Shown piece after piece: positions 23,207 to 32,703 of a DNA stretch of 42,078 bases. The stretch comes from Planctomycetota bacterium. Its GTDB lineage: Bacteria > Planctomycetota > UBA1135 > UBA2386. Numbering within the stretch: position 1 is the first letter of the stretch; each line of letters starts with the position of its first letter. The notes below the pieces were generated by a model. The model was not told the DNA's origin. It did no database searches and saw only the letters and a program-made list of their open reading frames with translations. Location of the stretch: NCBI GenBank assembly GCA_016795295.1, contig JAEUHP010000096.1, forward strand, positions 1 to 42,078, given 5' to 3'. Made by a program: the position numbers and the translations under genes.

Positions 23207-24646
23207 ATGACCGACTTCGGCAGCGACCTCACCCCGCGCGCGATCACCCGCGCACTCGACGAGTACATCATCGGCCAGCAGAAGGCCAAACGCGCGGTGG
23301 CGGTTGCCCTGCGCAACCGCTGGCGCCGTCGCCAGCTCGGTACCGAGCTCGCTGCCGACGTCTACCCGAAGAACATCCTGCTGATCGGCCCGACCGGCGT
23401 CGGCAAAACCGAAATCGCGCGCCGCCTGGCGACGCTGGCGCGCGCGCCGTTCGTCAAGGTCGAGGCGACCAAGTACAGCGAAGTCGGTTACCACGGCCGC
23501 GACGTCGAGTCGATGGTGCGCGACCTGGCCGATGCTGCGGTGGCGCTGGTGCGTACCGAGAAGATCCAGGAGGTCGAGCAGAAAGCCGCCGCCGCCGCCG
23601 AAGAGCGCATCTGGCGCGCACTGGCCGAGGCCCGCGGCCTCGCCGAGCACCAGGATCCCGTCGGCGGCCTCACCGGCCAGCTCGAAGGTGGCCTCTGGCG
23701 CGCCCGCAGCCTCAACCCGGCCGCCCCCCCCCCTTCGCCTCAGGACCTCGCCGAACGCGAGCAGGCCCGCGCGGCCCTGCGCATGGACCTCGCCGAACGC
23801 CGTCTCGAACGCGAGTGGCTCGACATCGAGCTGCGCGACAGCAAGACGCCGACCTTGTCGGTGATGGGCCCGCAGGGCAACGAAACCATGGGCATCGACA
23901 CCCAGGCGCTGCAGGAACTCTGGGGCCGCAGTCCGGGCAACCGCACCAAGGTGCGCAAGGTCACCATCGGCGAAGCGCGCAAACTGCTGCACGAAGAAGA
24001 GGCGGACAAGCTGCTCGACCAGGACGCGATCCACGCCGAAGCGCTCGACCGGGCGCAGAACGACGGGATCATCTTCGTCGACGAGATCGACAAGATCGTC
24101 AGTTCGGGCGGCGGTGACGGGCCCGACGTGTCGCGCGAAGGAGTGCAGCGCGATCTGCTCTCGGTGGTCGAAGGCTGCGCGGTCTACACGCGCTACGGGC
24201 ACGTGCGCACCGACCACGTGCTGTTCCTCGCCGCCGGCGCGTTCCACTTCCACAAGCCGAGCGAGCTGATCCCCGAGTTGCAGGGGCGGTTCCCGGTCCG
24301 GGTGGCGCTGCAGTCGCTGACCGAAGCCGACTTCGTGCGCATCCTCGGCGAGCCGAAGAATGCGCTGACGCGGCAATACGTGGCGCTGTTCCAGACGGAA
24401 GGGGTGGAGCTGTCGTTCACGCCGGGTGGTCTGCAGCGGCTGGCGCAGTTGGCGTTCCGCGCCAACCGGCAGACGCAGGACATCGGGGCGCGGCGGTTGA
24501 TGACGATCCTGGAGAAGTGCCTGGAGGATCTGTCCTACGAGGCGAGCGAGCGGCGCGGGCAGAAGATCGTGGTCGACGAGCGGCTGGTGGACGAGCGGCT
24601 CGGGGAGACCGGGGACGATGCGGAGTTGATTCCGTATCGGATGTGA
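23207..24646 (+). CDS. hslU: ATP-dependent protease ATPase subunit HslU
   Basis: A 479-residue AAA+ unfoldase, about 35 residues longer than the typical HslU. Walker A is GPTGVGKT (61-68), Walker B IIFVDEIDKI, the second region of homology GRFPVRV, and sensor 2 DIGARRL. The variable I domain (about 115-265) holds the extra length. Two functional sites differ from the textbook form: the pore loop reads GYHG (94-97) instead of GYVG, and the C-terminus ends ELIPYRM instead of the LSRFIL-type tail that docks into HslV. hslV, normally directly upstream, is absent; the neighbour there is a zinc-ribbon membrane protein. A run of ten C (23724-23733) lies inside the coding sequence but the frame stays open. 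Confidence 0.93.
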   Translation: MTDFGSDLTPRAITRALDEYIIGQQKAKRAVAVALRNRWRRRQLGTELAADVYPKNILLIGPTGVGKTEIARRLATLARAPFVKVEATKYSEVGYHGRDVESMVRDLADAAVALVRTEKIQEVEQKAAAAAEERIWRALAEARGLAEHQDPVGGLTGQLEGGLWRARSLNPAAPPPSPQDLAEREQARAALRMDLAERRLEREWLDIELRDSKTPTLSVMGPQGNETMGIDTQALQELWGRSPGNRTKVRKVTIGEARKLLHEEEADKLLDQDAIHAEALDRAQNDGIIFVDEIDKIVSSGGGDGPDVSREGVQRDLLSVVEGCAVYTRYGHVRTDHVLFLAAGAFHFHKPSELIPELQGRFPVRVALQSLTEADFVRILGEPKNALTRQYVALFQTEGVELSFTPGGLQRLAQLAFRANRQTQDIGARRLMTILEKCLEDLSYEASERRGQKIVVDERLVDERLGETGDDAELIPYRM

Positions 24647-24668
24647 GGCTTCGGCAGCCTCCATCTGC

Positions 24669-24965
24669 TCACCCCAACCGCCCCCCGTTGCTGGCCAGGA
24701 ACAGCAACGCATACTCCCGATTGCGGAACTCGAACGTCACCCGCTCCTTGCCCACCGTGATGTCGACATTGCCACAGATCGGCACCTCGTGGGCCGTCGG
24801 CCGCTTGACCAGATAGAGCAGGGGCCAAAGGAAGCTCAGCAGCGTCGACCGATGCCGAGCCACCCGCAAACGCAGGCCGGGCTCGCCGGTCAGGCAGGCA
24901 ACACAGCACGGCGGCCAAGACACGGCTTGGTCGCTGGCGAGCTGGACATCGGTTGCGAGCGGCAT
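24669..24965 (-). CDS. Small hypothetical protein with Cys-rich N-terminus
   Basis: A 98-residue protein with a PPCCVAC motif near residue 20 and an ICGN Cys near residue 65, spaced like a small zinc or disulfide site, followed by a basic and hydrophobic middle (SFLWPLLYLVKR) and FEFRNREYALLFLASNG at the end. I do not recognise a family. A TACTCC hexamer lies 7 nt before the ATG at 24965, the same leaderless-type geometry as in other genes here, which supports it being real. It lies after, and codirectional with, the hybrid histidine kinase and converges on hslU. Confidence 0.6.
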   Translation of the reverse strand: MPLATDVQLASDQAVSWPPCCVACLTGEPGLRLRVARHRSTLLSFLWPLLYLVKRPTAHEVPICGNVDITVGKERVTFEFRNREYALLFLASNGGRLG

Positions 24966-25030
24966 CGCGCCTGGAGTATCCGGGGCGGGCGCCAACCACG
25001 AAAGCCCAGCACTCAGCACCCAGCACCTCC

Positions 25031-26917
25031 TCACCCTACCGCCGGCACCGGCAGCGCCGGCAACCGCTGCTGCAGCTCGCCGAACCCGAACGGCTTGGTC
25101 AGAATCGGCGCCCGGCAGCGCCCGGCGAACTCGGCCGCCTCCGGCGAACCCAGATCCCCCGTGACGAACACCATGTGCTCGAGCCAGTGCGGAGCCGACT
25201 GCTGCAGCCGGTCGTGCAGACCGATGCCGCCGAGCCCGGGCATGCGCAGATCGCAGACCACCGCATCGAAGTCCGCACCCGGGGCGCGCCCGGCCAGCAA
25301 GGCCAGTGCCGCTTCGCCCGACTCGGCTTCGCGGCATTGCCAGCCCGCCTGGGTGGCTTGCCGGACCAGTGTCGCGCGCACCACGGCTTCGTCGTCGACC
25401 ACCAGGAGCCGCCGCGAACCCTGGGGCGCCGGCGGGTTTTGGGCGGTGGCATGCGGCCCCCGCGCATCCGGCCACGGCGTCGGCGTCGGCATGGCACAGG
25501 TCGGCAGCCGCACCCGGAACACCGCCCCACCCAAGGGCGCATCGCCGACTTCGATGCTGCCCCCGTGCGCGGTCACCAGAGAACGCGCCACCGCGAGCCC
25601 GATCCCCGTGCCTTGCCCATCGCCCTTGGTCGTCCAGAACGGCTCGAAGATGCGCTGCCGGTGCCGCGGCGGCACCCCAGGGCCCTGGTCCGCGACTTCG
25701 AACTGCACCATGCCCGACGCGGTGGTGACTGCGAGCCGCACCGTGTGGCCGGTGCTCGACACCTGCAGGGCGTTCGCCAGCAGGTTGGTCAGCATCTGCT
25801 CGACGCCGGTCGGATCGACATCGAACCAGACCGGGGTGTCGGGACCGGTGGTGACCAGGTGCACGCCGGCGCGGGCGAACTGCGGTTGGAAGCCGCGCAC
25901 CACCCGGGACAACAGTTCGCCGACCGGCGTCACTTGCCGCGGCGGTGGCACGCGGCGGCCGAGCAGGGACAAGCGGTGCACGATGCCGCGGCAGCGTTCG
26001 GCTTGTTCCTGGACCACCTTGGCGGCGGTGGCGCGCACCTGCGGATCGGCACAGCCGAGGTCTTCCGCATAGCCGAGGATCGCCGTGAGCGGGTTGTTGA
26101 TCTCGTGCGCCACCGTGCTCACCAGCCCGCTGAAGGCCCGCATCTGCTCGTCCTTCTGCACCTGTTCGCGCAGGCGATCGCGTTCGTTCTGGGCTTCGTT
26201 GGCCGTGCGCCAAGCCTCCTGGAGCACCACCACCACGAGCCCGGTGGCGAGCACCACCTGCAAGACCAGATCGACCACCGAATTGAGGCGCAGCGGGATG
26301 CTCCAGGCGGTGCCGGGGGCCGGATCGAACACGCCGACGGCCACCACGCAGACGGCGTAGGCGAGCCACACCAAGGCCCACACACCCAACACGGTGGCAA
26401 CGATGCGACGGCCGCCCGAGGGGGGCTCGCCGGGCCGCGAGCGCAGGAGCTGGGCGGCGTAGACATAGCCGGTGCCGAGCAGGGGCAACTGCGCCAGCAG
26501 CATGGCTTCGATGGTCGGCAAGACGACCCCCAGCAGGGCGCCGAGGCCGATGGGCAGCGCCGCCCACGCCGGGTCCCTGGGCAGCCAGCGCCCCCGCCTC
26601 AGGCTCGCAACTCCGGTCACCAGGAACCAATAGAAGCCGCACTTGCCGCCCACGTAGGCGGCGTAGAAGAACTTGGTCAGCAGCGTCTGCTCGCCGACCC
26701 GCTCTACGTCGCCCATGTGCTGGTGCGCCAGCAGGAACCGCACCGACACCGCGGTGAGGCCGATGCCGAGGCACACGAACGCCGCCATCCAGCGCCGCAC
26801 CCAGGGCGTGGCGGTGCGCTGCATGCCGACGAAGAAGCCCACCGACACCCAGGCCATCAGGCACTGGATGAACAGGCTCACCAGCGAGAAGAAGCCGGTG
26901 CGGTCGAGGAAGAACAT
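25031..26917 (-). CDS. Hybrid sensor histidine kinase with membrane sensor and C-terminal receiver
   Basis: A 628-residue protein. The N-terminal part (about 8-235) has about seven hydrophobic segments and no large extracellular domain, so it likely senses within or near the membrane. A short coiled coil (about 236-258) leads to the HisKA domain with His271 (VAHEINNPLTAI), then the HATPase domain (NLLANALQ, DQGPGVP, GTGIGLAVARSLV). A Pro-rich linker precedes a C-terminal receiver with phosphoacceptor near Asp556 (VVCDLRMPG), Thr in FVTGD and Lys in LTKPFG. No DNA-binding regulator is adjacent. The ATG at 26917 was chosen where the hydrophobic N-terminus begins; TAGGAT lies 16 nt upstream. It is divergent from htpG. 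Confidence 0.92.
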   Translation of the reverse strand: MFFLDRTGFFSLVSLFIQCLMAWVSVGFFVGMQRTATPWVRRWMAAFVCLGIGLTAVSVRFLLAHQHMGDVERVGEQTLLTKFFYAAYVGGKCGFYWFLVTGVASLRRGRWLPRDPAWAALPIGLGALLGVVLPTIEAMLLAQLPLLGTGYVYAAQLLRSRPGEPPSGGRRIVATVLGVWALVWLAYAVCVVAVGVFDPAPGTAWSIPLRLNSVVDLVLQVVLATGLVVVVLQEAWRTANEAQNERDRLREQVQKDEQMRAFSGLVSTVAHEINNPLTAILGYAEDLGCADPQVRATAAKVVQEQAERCRGIVHRLSLLGRRVPPPRQVTPVGELLSRVVRGFQPQFARAGVHLVTTGPDTPVWFDVDPTGVEQMLTNLLANALQVSSTGHTVRLAVTTASGMVQFEVADQGPGVPPRHRQRIFEPFWTTKGDGQGTGIGLAVARSLVTAHGGSIEVGDAPLGGAVFRVRLPTCAMPTPTPWPDARGPHATAQNPPAPQGSRRLLVVDDEAVVRATLVRQATQAGWQCREAESGEAALALLAGRAPGADFDAVVCDLRMPGLGGIGLHDRLQQSAPHWLEHMVFVTGDLGSPEAAEFAGRCRAPILTKPFGFGELQQRLPALPVPAVG

Positions 26918-26962
26918 GGGACGAGGCGCCCGGATCCTACCCAGGTGGGGCGCGCGGACCCA

Positions 26963-27064
26963 CCGCAGTTCGGCCCGCCTGCGGCCTTGAAACCGGTCGG
27001 CCACGTCGCAATCCTGCCACCCCCGAACTGCGGCCGGCCCAGGCTGGGCCATGGCCCGCAGTTC
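26963..27064. promoter_or_regulatory. Three CCGCAGTTC boxes in the kinase-htpG divergent region
   Basis: CCGCAGTTCGG at 26963-26973, its exact reverse complement at 27023-27033, and CCGCAGTTC again at 27056-27064. A perfect palindrome GGGCCATGGCCC spans 27046-27057. These are candidate sites for one regulator acting on htpG, the kinase gene or both. No CIRCE element is seen. Confidence 0.45.
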
Positions 27065-27090
27065 TTGCCGTTTGCCAACCCCAAGAAGCC

Positions 27091-28986
<1,896 letters not shown>

Positions 28987-29026
28987 GCAAAGGCCAAAGC
29001 CGCGCTCGGGCATGGCGGGTGCGCTC

Positions 29027-29055
29027 TTGTGTGCGCGGCGGTCGGCGACTATCTC
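29027..29055 (+). promoter_or_regulatory. Promoter of the nitroreductase gene
   Basis: TTGTGT (29027-29032), 17-nt spacer, TATCTC (29050-29055), 7 nt before the ATG at 29063. This predicts a leaderless mRNA. Confidence 0.5.
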
Positions 29056-29062
29056 CCGCGCC

Positions 29063-29710
29063 ATGACCATGCCTCTTGCCGCCGTCCGCGCCCAATTGCA
29101 GTGGCGCTACGCCACCAAACAGTTCGACCCAGCGCGCACCATCCCGGCCGAGACCTGGCAGGTCCTCGAGGACTCGCTCTGGCTCGCGCCCTCGTCGTTC
29201 GGCCTACAGCCCTGGAAGTTCCTGGTCGTCGACACACCAGCCCTGCGCCAGGAACTGCGCAAGGCGTCCTGGAACCAGGCCCAGCTCACCGAAGCCAGCA
29301 AGCTGGTGGTGTTGGCGGGCCGCCGCAGCATCGACCAGGGTGACATCGACCGGTTGATCGCGCGCACCGCCGAACTGCGCCAGCAACCGCTGGCCAACCT
29401 CGACGGCTACCGCAAGATGCTGTCCGGCTTCGTGCAGGGTGGCTGGGCCAGCAAGGATCTGGCGGCGTGGAATGCGCGGCAGGTGTACATCGCGCTCGGC
29501 CAACTGCTGACCACCGCCGCCATGCTCGGCATCGACGCCTGCCCGATGGAGGGCATCGACATGGCCGCCTACGATCGCCTGCTGGGCCTCGACGGCACCC
29601 CCTTCACCACGCTGTGCTCGGTGCCGCTCGGTTACCGGCACGCCAGCGACAAGTATGCGACCCTGCCGAAGGTGCGCATGCCGCGCGAAGCGGCCTTCGA
29701 GCGCCGCTGA
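29063..29710 (+). CDS. NAD(P)H-dependent nitroreductase (NfsB-like)
   Basis: A 215-residue flavin reductase of the nitroreductase family. The N-terminal block QLQWRYATKQFDP with the RYATKQFD signature for FMN binding, APSSFGLQPWKFLVV, and the C-terminal VPLGYRHASDKYATLPKVR (FMN-binding Gly-Tyr segment) follow the NfsB pattern, which reduces nitroaromatics and quinones as an FMN dimer. The physiological substrate is unknown. The start at 29063 is set by the promoter spacing; an in-frame ATG at 29069 is close. Its stop codon is inside the first of several strong hairpins. Confidence 0.9.
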   Translation: MTMPLAAVRAQLQWRYATKQFDPARTIPAETWQVLEDSLWLAPSSFGLQPWKFLVVDTPALRQELRKASWNQAQLTEASKLVVLAGRRSIDQGDIDRLIARTAELRQQPLANLDGYRKMLSGFVQGGWASKDLAAWNARQVYIALGQLLTTAAMLGIDACPMEGIDMAAYDRLLGLDGTPFTTLCSVPLGYRHASDKYATLPKVRMPREAAFERR

Positions 29711-29812
29711 GCGGCCGAGAAGAAATCCCCCGATACGGCCGCTCAGATTGCCGCTTGGCGGCCGCCTTCGCGGCCGCGCAGAGCCTTCGAGAGGTTTCTC
29801 TCTCAGGCTCTG
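29708..29812 (+). terminator. Three successive hairpins after the nitroreductase gene
   Basis: Hairpin 1 has a perfect 10-bp stem (29708-29717 with 29736-29745) that includes the TGA stop. Hairpin 2 (29758-29777) pairs two copies of the self-complementary GCGGCCGC across CTTC. Hairpin 3 (29779-29812) nests CAGAGCCT/AGGCTCTG around GAGAG/CTCTC. None has a long T tract; together they likely end transcription and shield the 3' end. Confidence 0.5.
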
Positions 29813-29875
29813 AGCGCAGGCGCCGCCCTCTCCCGGAGCGAAGGGCAGAGGCGTGCCCGCCAACGAGCCGTGCAG

Positions 29876-29881
29876 TAGCGT
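29876..29881 (+). promoter_or_regulatory. -10 box of the DUF1080 gene
   Basis: TAGCGT lies exactly 6 nt before the ATG at 29888, predicting a leaderless mRNA. Confidence 0.45.
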
Positions 29882-29887
29882 GCGCGC

Positions 29888-30643
29888 ATGCGCTTCGCCC
29901 TCGCCCTGTCCGCCTTCGCCGCCCTGGCCGCCACCGCACTGCAGGAACCCGCGGCCCAGCCCCTGCCGCGCGCCTGCATCGACGGTGCCGGTTGGCCCAA
30001 ACTGACCCTCGCCGACTTCGAAGTCGTGAACGGCGATCCGGACACCTGGACCGAACGCGACGGCGTGATCCACGGCACCGGCCGCCCGATTGGTGGCGCC
30101 AAGAGCCGCAAGTCCTACCGCAATTTCGAGCTGGTCTGCGAGTGGCGCCATCTGCAGGAGGCCGGCAATTCCGGCCTGTTCGTCTGGTGCCCGGCGAGCG
30201 CCTTCACCGACCTGCCCAAAGGCCAATTGCCGCGCAGCGGCATCGAAGTGCAGGTGCTGGACCTCGGCTTGGAGACCCAATGGCTGCAGCAGAAAGGCCA
30301 GCGCTCCGACTGGTTCACCAGCCACGGCGACGTGTTCCCGGTCGGCAGTTCGACCATGCAGCCCTTCACGCCCCAGATCACCTACCAGGACGAAAGCGGC
30401 AAGCCCTACGTGGTCGGCAGACCCACCGGCAGCCGCTGTTTCCCCACCCAGCGCCGCACCAAGGGCAAGGGCGAGTGGAACCACTACTACGTGCGCGCCA
30501 TCCAGGGCGAAGTGCGCCTCTGGGTGAACGGCGAAGAAGTCAGCGGCGGCACCCGCTGCCAGCCGAGTGAAGGTTTCCTGGCGCTCGAGGCCGAAGGAGC
30601 GCCGGTCGAGTTCCGCAACCTGCGCCTGCGCGAACTGCCCTGA
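29888..30643 (+). CDS. Secreted DUF1080 (3-keto-disaccharide hydrolase-type) protein
   Basis: A 251-residue protein with an N-terminal signal peptide (about 1-19) followed by one DUF1080 domain, a concanavalin-like beta sandwich. Typical blocks are WTERDGVIHGTG, YRNFELVCEWRH, GNSGLFVW, and EWNHYYVRAIQGEVRLWVNGEEV. Members of this family are very numerous in planctomycetes and several hydrolyse 3-keto-glycosides; many are only binding modules. It should work in the periplasm or at the surface. TAGCGT 6 nt before the ATG marks the promoter. Confidence 0.88.
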   Translation: MRFALALSAFAALAATALQEPAAQPLPRACIDGAGWPKLTLADFEVVNGDPDTWTERDGVIHGTGRPIGGAKSRKSYRNFELVCEWRHLQEAGNSGLFVWCPASAFTDLPKGQLPRSGIEVQVLDLGLETQWLQQKGQRSDWFTSHGDVFPVGSSTMQPFTPQITYQDESGKPYVVGRPTGSRCFPTQRRTKGKGEWNHYYVRAIQGEVRLWVNGEEVSGGTRCQPSEGFLALEAEGAPVEFRNLRLRELP

Positions 30644-30669
30644 ACGGTTGCGCCACCCGACGCCCCACC

Positions 30670-30698
30670 TTGGCCAAGACACCGACCCGGCCTATCCC
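30670..30698 (+). promoter_or_regulatory. Promoter of selO
   Basis: TTGGCC (30670-30675), 17-nt spacer, TATCCC (30693-30698), 7 nt before the ATG at 30706. The TTG at 30670 could also be read as a start codon, but it lies in the -35 box. Confidence 0.45.
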
Positions 30699-30705
30699 CC
30701 GCGCC

Positions 30706-32292
30706 ATGGCCAAGCCGCAGTGCATCGCCGAGTTCCGCCGCCTCCTGCCCGGCGATCCGAGCGCGGCCCCGCACCCCCGCCAGGTGCACGGCGCCCTGTG
30801 GTCCCCGGTCCAGCCGACCCCGGTCGCCGCCCCACAACTGTTGGCGTTCTCCCGGCCCCTCGCCGCGACCCTGGGACTCGACCCGGCGCTGTTCGAACAG
30901 GCCGAGACCACCCAGGTGCTCGCTGGCAACCAACTCTGGCCCGGCATGGCCCCCTATGCGGCCAACTACGGCGGCCACCAGTTCGGCCATTGGGCCGGCC
31001 AGCTCGGCGACGGCCGCGCCCTGGTGCTCGGCGAGCTGCCGACTGCAGGAGGCCGCGTCGAACTGCAACTCAAGGGTGCGGGCCCGACGCCCTACTCGCG
31101 CGCCGGCGACGGCCGCGCCGTGCTGCGTTCGTCCCTCCGCGAGTTCGTCTGCAGCGAGGCGATGCACCACCTCGGCGTGCCGACCACCCGAGCCCTGTCC
31201 CTGGTCGCCACCGGGGACGGTGTGGTGCGCGACATGTTCTACGACGGCCGGCCGCGCAGCGAGCCCGGCGCGATCGTCTGCCGGGTGGCGCCGTCGTTCC
31301 TGCGCTTTGGCAGCTATGAACTGCCGTCGGCGCGCGGCGACCACGCGCTGCTGCGCACTTTGGTCGAGTACACGCTGCGCCAGCACTTCCCCCATCTGCT
31401 GCCCAACGATACGGCCAAGGCCACCGGCCGCGAGGTCGCAGCCTGGCTCCTGGAGGTGGCCACGCGCACGGCGCGGCTGATTGCGCATTGGCAGAGCCTC
31501 GGCTTCGTGCACGGGGTGATGAACACCGACAACCTGTCGATCCTCGGACTCACGATCGACTACGGACCCTACGGCTGGCTCGACGACTTCGATCCGCTGT
31601 GGACGCCGAACACCACCGACGCGGCGCAGCGGCGCTACTGCTACCAGAACCAGCCGGGCATCGGGCTCTGGAACGTCGAACGGCTCGGCCTCGCCCTGCT
31701 GCCCTTGCTGGACGGCGACGAGCAAGCCATCGCCACCGCGCTCGAACACTACCGAGCGGCCTATGCCGAGGCGGCGACGCAGCGCTTCGCGCAGAAGGTC
31801 GGGCTCACGTTCGACGCCGCGGCCGGCGACGGGGCGCTGCTGCAGGACTTGCTGCAGTGGCTGGCGGGAGCACCCACCGATTTCACGCTGTGGTTCCGGG
31901 CGCTCGGGGCGGTGGTGGCTTTGCCGGAACCGCCCACGGCCGTGCCGGTGGAGCTGGCGGCGGCGAGTTACGAGCCACTCGGCACCGAACGGGCGGCGGG
32001 GCTCCTGGGCTGGCTGCAGCGCTGGTGGCCGCGCACGCGCGCCACAGGACGGGATCCGCGCGCGATCGCCGAGGGCATGTTGCAGGTGAATCCGTGGCTC
32101 GTGCCGCGCAACTGGGTAGTCCAGGAGGTCATCGAAGCGGCGGAAGCGGGCGAACTTGGGCTGCTGCACAAGCTCCTGTCGGCACTCGAACGGCCGTTCA
32201 CGGAACAGCCCGCGGTGGCCCACTGGGTCGGCAAGCGGCCGGAGTGGGCGCGCGACAAGCCGGGCTGTTCGGCGCTGTCCTGCAGTTCGTGA
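30706..32292 (+). CDS. selO: Protein adenylyltransferase SelO/YdiU
   Basis: A 528-residue pseudokinase-fold enzyme that transfers AMP from ATP to Ser/Thr/Tyr hydroxyls of target proteins. Recognisable blocks are ANYGGHQFGHWAGQLGDGRA, the ATP-binding KGAGPTPYSRAGDGRAVLRS, the HGVMNTDN loop with metal-binding Asn/Asp, and DYGPYGWLDDFDP with the metal Asp. The C-terminus ends in ALSCSS, keeping the conserved Cys that is selenocysteine in the animal protein. The C-terminal third is somewhat shorter and more divergent than E. coli YdiU but motifs are complete. The start at 30706 agrees with promoter spacing. Confidence 0.95.
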   Translation: MAKPQCIAEFRRLLPGDPSAAPHPRQVHGALWSPVQPTPVAAPQLLAFSRPLAATLGLDPALFEQAETTQVLAGNQLWPGMAPYAANYGGHQFGHWAGQLGDGRALVLGELPTAGGRVELQLKGAGPTPYSRAGDGRAVLRSSLREFVCSEAMHHLGVPTTRALSLVATGDGVVRDMFYDGRPRSEPGAIVCRVAPSFLRFGSYELPSARGDHALLRTLVEYTLRQHFPHLLPNDTAKATGREVAAWLLEVATRTARLIAHWQSLGFVHGVMNTDNLSILGLTIDYGPYGWLDDFDPLWTPNTTDAAQRRYCYQNQPGIGLWNVERLGLALLPLLDGDEQAIATALEHYRAAYAEAATQRFAQKVGLTFDAAAGDGALLQDLLQWLAGAPTDFTLWFRALGAVVALPEPPTAVPVELAAASYEPLGTERAAGLLGWLQRWWPRTRATGRDPRAIAEGMLQVNPWLVPRNWVVQEVIEAAEAGELGLLHKLLSALERPFTEQPAVAHWVGKRPEWARDKPGCSALSCSS

Positions 32293-32299
32293 GGCTCGC

Positions 32300-32414
32300 T
32301 CAGGCCTGCCGCTGCCGGAGCGGGACCACGCGCGCCATCTGTGCGAAGTCCCGATCGCGATGCAGGACCAGCAAGTTGTTCCGCAGGGCACAGACCGCAG
32401 TCGACCAGGATCAT
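32300..32414 (-). pseudogene. vapC remnant: toxin gene with internal deletion and frameshift
   Basis: The ATG at 32414 overlaps the VapB stop as ATGA, exactly as in intact pairs, and gives MILVDC. The frame then must shift by one base to read VCALRNN..LHRDRDF..ARVVPLRQRQA and stop at 32300. In VapC partners of this VapB type, MILVD is the extreme N-terminus and the DC..A(L)R..(H)RD.DF..ARV..L block is the extreme C-terminus, about 90 residues apart. The simplest reading is a deletion between two similar LVD-coding spots. About 37 codons remain of roughly 130 and the two catalytic acidic clusters between them are gone. As a toxin it must be dead. Confidence 0.75.
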
Positions 32415-32635
32415 CGGCGCTTCTTGCGGCGCAAAGGGCCGGCATTCTCACGCACCACCGACAGATCGCCCTGCCACGCACCGCTACCGCGCAATTGGAG
32501 GATGCCACGCGCCCGGACTCTGCGCACGAACTCCTCCATCGCCATGGTGACTGCGGCAGAGCAGGTCTTGGCCCCGCTGCAACGCACGAGTTCCTCGAGC
32601 AGATCTTCGGGAAGCACAAGATTCGTGCGTTTCAT
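32411..32635 (-). CDS. VapB-type antitoxin left without a working toxin
   Basis: A 74-residue protein with the start MKRTNLVLPEDLLEELVR, a ribbon-helix-helix of the type II antitoxin VapB (DUF2191-like) class, followed by AVTMAMEEFVRRVRARGIL and a basic tail. The GTG at 32641 is an alternative start two codons earlier. TAGGCT (32647-32642, minus strand) is 6 nt before the ATG, so a leaderless transcript is predicted. The reading frame and promoter look intact even though the downstream toxin is destroyed. It may be young decay, or the antitoxin may be kept as a repressor or to neutralise a related toxin elsewhere. Confidence 0.8.
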   Translation of the reverse strand: MKRTNLVLPEDLLEELVRCSGAKTCSAAVTMAMEEFVRRVRARGILQLRGSGAWQGDLSVVRENAGPLRRKKRR

Positions 32636-32641
32636 GCGCAC

Positions 32642-32647
32642 AGCCTA
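32642..32647 (-). promoter_or_regulatory. -10 box of vapB
   Basis: TAGGCT, identical to the tRNA-Glu -10 box, 6 nt before the ATG at 32635. Confidence 0.5.
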
Positions 32648-32703
32648 CCAAGCCGAGACCGTTGCAACGCCCCATGCGTTGCGGTGCCAACCCGAACGCC
32701 AAC

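Noticed and set aside
23724..23733. hslU frameshifted at the C10 run
   Set aside because: The frame is continuous on both sides and HslU motifs occur before and after the tract, so the gene is intact as given.
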